DNA of 6,435 bases from an uncultured bacterium (GTDB lineage Bacteria; Planctomycetota; DG-23; SLPQ01). The DNA lies in assembly GCA_937863625.1 (NCBI GenBank), contig CALMGO010000486.1, forward strand, positions 1 to 6,435. The letters are read 5' to 3'. Under the pieces are notes generated by a model. The model was given only the letters and a program-made list of their open reading frames with translations, was not told the DNA's origin and did not search any database. Position numbers and translations under genes: made by a program. Positions 1 through 5,147 of this stretch are shown one piece after another; positions within the stretch are counted from its first letter, which is position 1; every line of letters starts with the position of its first letter.

Positions 1-36
1 GCTATAGTTCCGGGAGTATCACGTTGGACAAGGTGA
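1..36 (+). CDS. iorA: Possible 3' end of iorA (indolepyruvate:ferredoxin oxidoreductase alpha subunit), partial
   Basis: Frame 1 is open from the window edge and ends at a TGA at 34-36, reading AIVPGVSRWTR. An Ala-Ile pair shortly before the stop would fit the end of the C-terminal ferredoxin-like domain of IorA, where the last cysteine-proline motif is usually followed by an alanine-isoleucine. iorA normally lies directly upstream of iorB. Only eleven residues are visible and no cysteine motif is inside the window, so this rests mainly on position. If correct, its stop codon overlaps the start of iorB, which would match the translational coupling seen at the next gene junction. A competing stop in frame 2 at 5-7 cannot be excluded. 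Confidence 0.35.
   Translation, partial: AIVPGVSRWTR
12..16 (+). promoter_or_regulatory. Ribosome binding site supporting the TTG start of iorB
   Basis: GGGAG lies seven bases before the TTG at 24. This favours TTG 24 over the in-frame GTG at 33, which has only a weak GGA close in front of it. The GTG at 33 remains possible because it would overlap the putative iorA stop as GTGA. Confidence 0.45.
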
Positions 37-509
37 CAAACGTTCTTTTTGTCGGCATCGGCGGTCAGGGCGTGCTCAAGGCATCGGATGTGCTGGCTCG
101 CGCGGCGTTTCTGTCCGGTTTTGACGTCAAGAAAAGCGAAATCCACGGCATGAGCCAGCGCGGCGGCGGCGTCACGAGCACGGTGAGATTTGGCGCGAAG
201 GTATATAGTCCACTTGCGCCGACGCACGGCATTGATTGCCTCGTTGCCTTTGACACCGTCGAGGGCGAGAAGTATCTCCAGGAGCTTGCTCCAGGCGCCA
301 AGGCCCTTTTTATTGACGGACCTCTGCTCGAAAAAGTCTCAAACCCCCGGTTTGCCAACATCGCACTCTTGGGCAGGATGTCGCAAGCACTTGACATCAC
401 GGCCGAAATATGGGAAAAAGCCATCTCTCTGGAAGTTCCGGAGAGGTTCGTCCAGGCCAATGTCGAAGCGTTCAGACTTGGGAGGAATCTGGAAGGGGCA
501 AAGCAATGA
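24..509 (+). CDS. iorB: Indolepyruvate:ferredoxin oxidoreductase beta subunit (short form)
   Basis: This is the beta subunit of a cytoplasmic 2-oxoacid:ferredoxin oxidoreductase. With IorA it converts aryl-pyruvates (indolepyruvate, phenylpyruvate, hydroxyphenylpyruvate), CoA and oxidised ferredoxin to aryl-acetyl-CoA, CO2 and reduced ferredoxin, or the reverse. The sequence shows the POR-gamma-type fold: a glycine-rich GIGGQGV at residues 11-17, the family hallmark EIHGMSQRGG at 39-48, VYSPL at 60-64, and a C-terminal block (NPRFANIALLG at 107-117, then VPERFVQANVEAF) typical of IorB. At 161 residues it is shorter than the roughly 190-210 usual for the family. The missing part appears to lie around residue 90, between LAPGA and KALFID, where homologues as I recall them carry about 30 more residues. 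The start is TTG at 24, chosen for its GGGAG site; GTG at 33 would give MTNVLFVG and is equally natural at protein level. Its stop overlaps the next start as ATGA, indicating translational coupling with the ligase. Confidence 0.9.
   Translation: MDKVTNVLFVGIGGQGVLKASDVLARAAFLSGFDVKKSEIHGMSQRGGGVTSTVRFGAKVYSPLAPTHGIDCLVAFDTVEGEKYLQELAPGAKALFIDGPLLEKVSNPRFANIALLGRMSQALDITAEIWEKAISLEVPERFVQANVEAFRLGRNLEGAKQ
491..498 (+). promoter_or_regulatory. Ribosome binding site of the first paaK gene
   Basis: A purine-rich GGAAGGGG ends seven bases before the ATG at 506. It lies inside the end of iorB and fixes the ligase start at 506. An upstream in-frame ATG at 410 would add 32 residues with no family resemblance, all inside iorB. 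Confidence 0.6.
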
Positions 510-1804
510 TCTGGGACAAAGAACACGAATGCATGTCTCGCGAGGACCTGAGGGCGCTTCAACTCGAGCGGCTCAAGGGAATTGTGAAGAAGGTTTACAA
601 GAACGTCCCGTTTTACCGTGAGAGGCTTGACGCCGTCGGAGTAAAGCCGGGCGATATCAAATCGCTCGACGATTTGCACAGACTTCCCTTCACATCGAAG
701 CTCGACCTGCGTGACAACTATCCTCTGGGCCTTCTATCTGTTCCTCAAAGTGAGGTCCTCGAGATCCATGGTTCCTCCGGAACGACGGGGAAACCGATAA
801 TCGTCGCGTATACGCAAAAGGACCTCGACGTGTGGAGCGAGGTCATGGCCAGGACGCTCGCCTGCGCGGGTTGCAAGCCCGGTGACGTGGTTCAGAACGC
901 GTATGGCTACGGGCTCTTTACGGGGGGGCTCGGCGCGCATTACGGCGGCTTGCGGCTCGGCGCACTCACCATCCCCATGAGCGGAGGCAACTCCAAGCGC
1001 CAGATTATGATGATACAGGACCTGGGTTCGCGGGCTATCTGCTGCACACCGTCGTATTTCCTTTCGCTTATCGAGACGGCGGAGGAGATGAACGTCAAGT
1101 TTGAGGACACGAATCTGCGCATAGGGGTATTCGGCGCCGAGCCGTGGAGCGAGAACATGCGCCGCGAGATCGAGAAACGCTCAGGCGTCACGGCCATCGA
1201 TATATACGGCCTCTCAGAAATAATCGGCCCGGGCGTCTCCGCGGAATGCCAGGAGCAAAGCGGGCTGCACATAAATGAGGACCACTTCATCGCCGAGGTC
1301 ATAGACCCCGAGACCGGGGAAGTCCTCCCCGACGGCCAGATGGGCGAGATGGTTTTTACGACTATTACAAAGGACGCCACGCCGGTGCTTCGCTTCAGGA
1401 CGAGAGACATCTGCTCCATCAACCGCGAGAAATGCGCCTGCGGCAGGACGACGGCCAGGATGAGCCGAGTCACCGGACGCACAGACGACATGCTCATCGT
1501 CCGGGGCGTCAATGTCTTCCCGTCGCAGATCGAAAGCGTCCTCATGGCTATTGAAGATGCTGAGCCGCATTACCAGATTGTGCTGAGCAGGGAAGGGGCC
1601 CTCGACGACATGGAAGTGCAGGTCGAGGTAAATGAGAGGCTCTTCTCGGACGAAATCCGGGGTCTCGAAGCTCTTGGCGCCAGGATTACAGAGGAACTCC
1701 ACAGCGTTCTGGGCCTTCGAGTCCACGTCAAACTTGTCGAGCCGAAGACTATCGAACGTAGCATGGGCAAGGCCAAACGGGTCATCGATATGAGGGGGCA
1801 GTAA
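506..1804 (+). CDS. paaK: Phenylacetate-CoA ligase (AMP-forming), paralogue 1
   Basis: An adenylate-forming ligase that activates phenylacetate or a related aryl acid with ATP and CoA to the aryl-acetyl-CoA, AMP and diphosphate, in the cytoplasm. The predicted protein has 432 residues, normal for PaaK. Visible landmarks are VPFYRERL near residue 35, the phosphate-binding loop SSGTTGKP at 90-97, the aromatic pocket segment YGYGLFTGGLGAHYG at 133-147, SGG at 159-161, FGAEPW, the adenine-binding YGLSE at 234-238, FRTRD at 297-301, CACGR at 310-314, the hinge GRTDDML from 324, RGVNVFPSQIE, and the C-terminal GKAKRVID with the probable catalytic lysine K422. The start overlaps the iorB stop (ATGA). 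It is close to canonical PaaK except that the residue before the phosphate loop is G89, where I recall alanine. The second ligase in this operon is a diverged copy. The exact aryl substrate cannot be read from the sequence; indoleacetate or hydroxyphenylacetate are alternatives. Confidence 0.92.
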   Translation: MIWDKEHECMSREDLRALQLERLKGIVKKVYKNVPFYRERLDAVGVKPGDIKSLDDLHRLPFTSKLDLRDNYPLGLLSVPQSEVLEIHGSSGTTGKPIIVAYTQKDLDVWSEVMARTLACAGCKPGDVVQNAYGYGLFTGGLGAHYGGLRLGALTIPMSGGNSKRQIMMIQDLGSRAICCTPSYFLSLIETAEEMNVKFEDTNLRIGVFGAEPWSENMRREIEKRSGVTAIDIYGLSEIIGPGVSAECQEQSGLHINEDHFIAEVIDPETGEVLPDGQMGEMVFTTITKDATPVLRFRTRDICSINREKCACGRTTARMSRVTGRTDDMLIVRGVNVFPSQIESVLMAIEDAEPHYQIVLSREGALDDMEVQVEVNERLFSDEIRGLEALGARITEELHSVLGLRVHVKLVEPKTIERSMGKAKRVIDMRGQ

Positions 1805-1805
1805 A

Positions 1806-2237
1806 ATGCAGGTGCCACAGATATCGGTATTCCTCGAAAACAAGGTCGGCCGGATGGCCGAAGTAACCGAAGTGCTGGCCGCCAACGAGATCAACATCAT
1901 CGCTCTTTCGGTGGCGGACACGAGCGAATTCGGAATCTTGAGGCTCATCGTCAACAAGCCTGAAGTCGCCTATGAGAAACTCAAAGGCGAAGGCTTCACG
2001 GTCATGACGAACTTCGTCGTCGCGGTCGAAGTTGATGACACCCCGGGCGGCCTCGCGAGAATACTTCGCACGCTGACCGACGCGTCGCTTAACGTCGAGT
2101 ACATGTATGCCTTTGTTGAGCGTTCGACCGGACGCGCAGCGCTCATCTTTCGCTTTGACAAGGAAGGCGAAGCCATCAAGGTTCTGCAGGCCGCCGGCGT
2201 GAATATCCTTCAAAAGGTAGACATTTTCCAGAACTGA
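1806..2237 (+). CDS. Tandem ACT-domain protein, probable amino-acid-binding regulator
   Basis: A 143-residue protein made of two consecutive ACT domains and little else. The first spans about residues 4-68 (ISVFLENKVGRMAEV, then NEINIIALSV), the second about 71-140 (VAVEVDDTPGGLARI, then LNVEYMYAFV). Each has the typical beta-alpha-beta start with a conserved glycine at the first turn, G15 and G81-G82. ACT domains usually bind amino acids and regulate a partner enzyme. No catalytic or DNA-binding domain is visible, so it probably acts by protein contact or as a free sensor. It begins one base after the paaK stop, with a GAGGGGG site at 1792-1798, and ends 22 bases before the second ligase. 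This position between two aryl-CoA ligases suggests it senses an aromatic amino acid or aryl product and tunes the ligases or IOR; that role is inferred. Stand-alone double-ACT proteins next to paaK genes are known in several bacterial groups. Confidence 0.85.
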   Translation: MQVPQISVFLENKVGRMAEVTEVLAANEINIIALSVADTSEFGILRLIVNKPEVAYEKLKGEGFTVMTNFVVAVEVDDTPGGLARILRTLTDASLNVEYMYAFVERSTGRAALIFRFDKEGEAIKVLQAAGVNILQKVDIFQN

Positions 2238-2247
2238 CGGGAAAGCC

Positions 2248-2253
2248 GGGAGG
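2248..2253 (+). promoter_or_regulatory. Ribosome binding site deciding the start of the second paaK gene
   Basis: GGGAGG lies six bases before the ATG at 2260 and only three before the in-frame TTG at 2257. Spacing therefore favours ATG 2260. Confidence 0.65.
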
Positions 2254-2259
2254 CGTTTG

Positions 2260-3558
2260 ATGGCAATCTGGGATCCCTCCAATGAGACCATGCCGCGCTC
2301 GCGCCTTGCGGACCTGCAGAATGAGCGGCTCGTCGCAGTTGTAAAGCGTGTCTATGACAAAGTTCCCTTCTACCGGGACAGGTTCACATCCGCGGGTCTG
2401 ACGCCCTCCGACATAAAGTCAGTTGCCGATCTGCAAAAGATACCGTTTACGACCAAGGAAGATTTCCGCAGCCAATATCCATTCGGGCTTCTTGCCGTGC
2501 CGAAACGCGACGTGGTGCGTATCCACTGTTCATCCGGCACGACCGGCAAGCCAACCGTCGTCGGCTACACGAGAAAGGACCTCGACACGTGGTCGGGCCT
2601 CGTGGCGAGGTTTCTCGCGGCCGCGGGAGTCACAGCCGACGACACGGCGCAGATTGCCTTTGGCTACGGGCTCTTTACGGGCGGATTCGGCCTTCACTAC
2701 GGTCTCGAGAAAATAGGCGCCACGATTGTGCCTGCGTCGAGCGGGTTTACCGAGCGGCAGCTGAGGCTCATGTGTGATTTCGGCGTGACGGTGCTCATCT
2801 GCACGCCATCGTACGCTCTTTATCTCGGCGAGGCTGCGGTCAATATGGGCCTTCAGGAACAACTGAAGTTGCGCGTGGGCTGTTTCGGCGCGGAACCCTG
2901 GACCGACCTCATGCGCGAATCCATCGAGGCCAAACTCGGCATCCTTGCCACCGACAACTACGGACTTTCCGAGGTCATAGGTCCCGGCGTCGCCGGAGAA
3001 TGCACCGAGCGCAGGGGCCACCATATCTTTGAGGATCACTTCATCGCGGAGATCATCGACCCTGAAACCGGCCAAGTACTGGGCGAGGGGCAGACCGGGG
3101 AACTCGTCCTGACCTCGCTCACAAAGGAGGCGCTGCCGGTGCTTCGCTACCGTACGAGGGACCTGACGGCGCTGCACAGCGAACCGTGCGCATGCGGACG
3201 CACTTTTGTCAGGATGGACCGTGTTCACGCGCGAAGCGATGACATGCTTATCATTCGCGGTGTGAATGTCTTCCCCTCACAGATAGAAACCGCGCTTCTT
3301 GAGGTAGAGGGGACCGAACCGCACTACCAGATTATCGTCGACAGGGCAGGGGGGATGGATATCCTCACCATTGAGGTCGAGGTAAACCCGGAGCTTTTCC
3401 GCGATGAGATGAAGGCGATGGTGGCGCTGGAGGAGGCGCTCCTCAACAGACTCACCAACACTATAGGCATGCGCCCGAAACTGCGCCTTGTCGAGCCCAA
3501 AAGCATCGCCCGAAGCGAAGGCAAGGCCAAGCGGGTAATCGATAAGCGAAAGCAGTGA
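2260..3558 (+). CDS. paaK: Phenylacetate-CoA ligase-type enzyme (AMP-forming), paralogue 2
   Basis: A second PaaK-family acyl-CoA ligase, also 432 residues from ATG 2260. By eye more than half of its residues match the upstream ligase. The same landmarks occur: VPFYRDRF, phosphate loop SSGTTGKP at 91-98, GYGLFTGG from 135, YGLSE at 234-238, RTRD ending at 301, CACGR at 310-314, RGVNVFPSQIE, and GKAKRVID with the probable catalytic lysine K422. It departs from paralogue 1 at likely pocket positions: C90 before the phosphate loop, F134 instead of tyrosine, F143 and L145 in the glycine-rich pocket segment, S161 where the first copy has glycine in SGG, and H323-A324-R325 at the hinge where copy 1 has TGR. 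Catalytic residues are intact, so it is probably active on a different aryl or arylacetic acid. It follows the ACT gene by 22 bases and is probably co-transcribed. Phenylacetate-CoA ligase is a family assignment; substrate is unknown. Confidence 0.9.
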   Translation: MAIWDPSNETMPRSRLADLQNERLVAVVKRVYDKVPFYRDRFTSAGLTPSDIKSVADLQKIPFTTKEDFRSQYPFGLLAVPKRDVVRIHCSSGTTGKPTVVGYTRKDLDTWSGLVARFLAAAGVTADDTAQIAFGYGLFTGGFGLHYGLEKIGATIVPASSGFTERQLRLMCDFGVTVLICTPSYALYLGEAAVNMGLQEQLKLRVGCFGAEPWTDLMRESIEAKLGILATDNYGLSEVIGPGVAGECTERRGHHIFEDHFIAEIIDPETGQVLGEGQTGELVLTSLTKEALPVLRYRTRDLTALHSEPCACGRTFVRMDRVHARSDDMLIIRGVNVFPSQIETALLEVEGTEPHYQIIVDRAGGMDILTIEVEVNPELFRDEMKAMVALEEALLNRLTNTIGMRPKLRLVEPKSIARSEGKAKRVIDKRKQ

Positions 3559-3572
3559 CGGCGTGTTGGTCC

Positions 3573-3592
3573 GGCGGGCACGCTGGCCCGTC
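3573..3592 (+). other. Short GC-rich hairpin in the gap after paralogue 2
   Basis: In the 79-base gap between the second ligase and the creatininase gene, GGCGGGC (3573-3579) can pair with GCCCGTC (3586-3592) around a six-base loop, with one G-T pair. No T-run follows, so it is not a standard intrinsic terminator. It could be a weak attenuator or mRNA-end structure, or chance in GC-rich DNA. I see no convincing promoter in the gap. Confidence 0.2.
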
Positions 3593-3637
3593 CTGAAGCG
3601 CGCAGTCTCCGGCTCGGGGCAAGGCAGGGGGTGATCC

Positions 3638-4507
3638 ATGAAACTGGCACGACGCAGACTCGATGAAATGACCTCGCGCGAGGTTGAGTTCTATCTCAAA
3701 GACGGCGGAGACCTGATCTTCGTGCCCTTTGGCCCTATAAGCGGGCACGGGGCCTTTATTCAACTCGGCATCCACGCGCACTGGGCCGAGGCCCTCTCGA
3801 CGCTGCTTGCCGCAAAGGCCAACGGGCTTGTATATCCGTCGGTCTTCCAGGTCTACTCCGGCGCGACCAGGAGCTTTCCCGGCTCAGTGTCGTTTACGTT
3901 CGAAGAGCAGTCACGCATACTTTGCCACATCGCCAAAACGCTCAACGCACAGGGTTTTCGGCGTGTCGTCCTCGTTTCAGGCACGACCCCGGAGACGACC
4001 GGCGGCGTAGTGGCCGCCAGGACGCTTTTTGACGAGACGGAAATTCCATTCTGGCTTATCGAGGCCGAGCGCGCGCTTTACCGCCCGGCCGTCAAGGCGA
4101 TATTTGAAGGCTACCCTGGCAATTTCGGCGAGACGCTCATCGGCCTTGCCAGCCTGAGGATTCTTGGCCGCGAACGCCCCGTGCCGTATCCTGACTGGGC
4201 ACGGGAGCCCAAGGGCGACGACGGGGAAGGCGACCAGCCCGGCGAGGTATTTGACGACGTAAAGGCGCTTCGCGAGTGGGGCGCCGTCGGCTTCAGGTAT
4301 CACGAGGAGAGGCATCATGGCAACCACGGCACCGCGGGGATAACCTGGAAGGACCGGCTGGATATCGACATGGCCGTCGAGGTTCTGGAGAAATCCGCCG
4401 AGGAGATACTGCCTGCGCTGGAGAGCTTTGACCGCTACCGCGCGTGGCTCGAGAAGCACCCCTTTGCCTACGTGGAGGCGCGGGATAACCTCGACGCTGC
4501 GCCGTAG
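3638..4507 (+). CDS. Creatininase-family protein with degenerate metal site
   Basis: A 289-residue protein whose overall layout matches the creatininase / creatinine amidohydrolase family, metal-dependent hydrolases of cyclic or linear amides. The match includes the strand-loop VPFGPISGHG at 29-38 followed by a long helix, the strand FRRVVLVSG at 107-115, GNFGETLIGLAS at 161-172, and a C-terminal WGAVG segment plus helix. However, compared with the usual GS-x-E-x-HG, TD, NGHG-or-NGHYEN and HAG-x-x-ET motifs, it has S35 for the glutamate, H46 for the aspartate, SGTTPE (114-119) for the NGH motif, and N162 for the later histidine. Only H37 clearly persists. A histidine-rich stretch YHEERHHGNHG at 221-231 could supply other ligands. 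The start ATG follows an excellent site, AGGGGGTGAT at 3626-3635. It is the last plus-strand gene, 79 bases after the ligase, perhaps in the same transcript. Function is unknown; it may be a non-classical hydrolase or a non-catalytic homologue. Family assignment is moderate to good. Confidence 0.7.
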   Translation: MKLARRRLDEMTSREVEFYLKDGGDLIFVPFGPISGHGAFIQLGIHAHWAEALSTLLAAKANGLVYPSVFQVYSGATRSFPGSVSFTFEEQSRILCHIAKTLNAQGFRRVVLVSGTTPETTGGVVAARTLFDETEIPFWLIEAERALYRPAVKAIFEGYPGNFGETLIGLASLRILGRERPVPYPDWAREPKGDDGEGDQPGEVFDDVKALREWGAVGFRYHEERHHGNHGTAGITWKDRLDIDMAVEVLEKSAEEILPALESFDRYRAWLEKHPFAYVEARDNLDAAP

Positions 4508-4538
4508 ACGCCGCCGCTGTTCGAAGTGTCCTGCGGAT

Positions 4539-5063
4539 TCACTGCGCCCAGATGCCCAGTCGCTTTGAACGGGCGTCCTCTTCGAGACGCATGTACTCGT
4601 TGTAGTAGCGTGCGTTGTCGCCGTAGAAGGCCGCCCTCGCAAACCCCGACGAGACGAGCGCCGCATTTACCGATTTGCCATCGATCCACACATAGGCGAG
4701 CGTTCTGCCGTATTTGTCCTTCTTAACCGAGTCAAATTCAAGCCGGACGGTCTTTCCAAGGACAAGGTCCGAATTGAAGCGTCGGGCCTCCTGTGCGAGT
4801 TCGCGTTCGTGCTCTCCGGCGGCATCCATCTCCGGAGTATCGATTCCAAGGTACCTGAGCGCCCGCCCGTCGGCGAGGACAACCGTATCGCCGTCGACCA
4901 CATATCGCACGGAGACGGTTTCCTCGCTGCCGCTGACAAAACGCTCGATAGGGGCTCGAAACCGCCCGACAATGCTGAAAGCGATGATGACGGCGATTGC
5001 GGCGAAGAGCTTCTTGTGCCTTTGCCAGAGTGGAGGATCACTTTGCGCCAGAATCCTTGGCAT
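4539..5063 (-). CDS. Membrane-anchored thermonuclease (staphylococcal nuclease homologue)
   Basis: A 174-residue SNase-fold protein, expected to cleave DNA or RNA phosphodiester bonds using calcium. An N-terminal basic stretch (RHKK at 15-18) precedes a hydrophobic segment at about 19-33 (LFAAIAVIIAFSIVG), so the catalytic domain is probably anchored to the membrane and outside the cytoplasm, or released after cleavage. The domain runs from about residue 50 to the end. All landmark residues are present: D57 and D59 in VVDGDT, R70 and then YLGIDTPE with D75, T76 and E78, and R120 in DKYGR. These match D19, D21, R35, D40, T41, E43 and R87 of the Staphylococcus enzyme. The C-terminal GIWAQ is also typical. 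The start is ATG at 5063-5061, with AAGGA six bases upstream. It lies 73 bases beyond the clpC stop, directly after a terminator hairpin, and converges on the creatininase gene with about 31 bases between. Role in nutrient acquisition or DNA uptake is possible but unproven. Confidence 0.9.
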   Translation of the reverse strand: MPRILAQSDPPLWQRHKKLFAAIAVIIAFSIVGRFRAPIERFVSGSEETVSVRYVVDGDTVVLADGRALRYLGIDTPEMDAAGEHERELAQEARRFNSDLVLGKTVRLEFDSVKKDKYGRTLAYVWIDGKSVNAALVSSGFARAAFYGDNARYYNEYMRLEEDARSKRLGIWAQ

Positions 5064-5069
5064 ATGGCA

Positions 5070-5074
5070 TCCTT
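5070..5074 (-). promoter_or_regulatory. Ribosome binding site of the thermonuclease gene
   Basis: AAGGA on the minus strand, six bases before the ATG at 5063. It directly abuts the T-tract of the terminator upstream, so the two elements are packed without a gap. Confidence 0.6.
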
Positions 5075-5109
5075 AAAAGAAAAGGGCCGGAAGGTCATCC
5101 CTCCGGCCC
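5075..5109 (-). terminator. Intrinsic terminator after clpC
   Basis: On the minus strand GGGCCGGA pairs with TCCGGCCC (arms 5102-5109 and 5084-5091), an eight-base perfect stem. After one mismatch there are two further pairs around a four-base loop. It is followed by TTTTCTTTT (5083-5075). This is a textbook rho-independent terminator for transcripts coming from clpC. The plus strand has only AAAA-rich sequence on the other side, so it is directional. It sits immediately before the thermonuclease ribosome binding site. Confidence 0.8.
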
Positions 5110-5122
5110 ATAGTCTGCCGCA

Positions 5123-5147
5123 TCAAGGCTCATTTTTCAAGCCTTGA
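5123..5147 (-). other. Hairpin overlapping the clpC stop codon
   Basis: An eight-base perfect inverted repeat, TCAAGGCT at 5123-5130 and AGCCTTGA at 5140-5147, with a nine-base A/T-rich loop. The clpC stop (TGA, 5139-5137) lies just inside the loop, so the last three codons form one arm. It precedes the terminator by about 13 bases and could protect the mRNA 3' end or assist termination. Confidence 0.5.

Noticed and set aside
410..505. Upstream extension of the first paaK gene to the ATG at 410
   Set aside because: It would overlap iorB by 100 bases and add 32 residues with no PaaK similarity. The ATG at 506 has a good ribosome binding site and a standard ATGA overlap.
904..924. 21-base exact repeat with 2661-2681 as a mobile or recombination element
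   Set aside because: It encodes the same conserved GYGLFTG segment of the two paralogous ligases, so it reflects gene duplication and protein constraint rather than a separate element.
1214..1957. A 247-codon open frame on the minus strand across the end of the first paaK and the ACT gene
   Set aside because: It overlaps two well-supported plus-strand genes and its translation shows no family motif. Antisense frames of this length are expected at this GC content.
3559..3637. Promoter or riboswitch in the gap before the creatininase gene
   Set aside because: No convincing -35/-10 pair and no recognisable riboswitch core were seen; only one short hairpin and a strong ribosome binding site are present.
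4525..4543. Small inverted repeat (AGTG...CACT) in the convergent gap as a bidirectional terminator
   Set aside because: The stem is only four pairs plus three after a bulge, and no T-run follows on either strand. Too weak to call.
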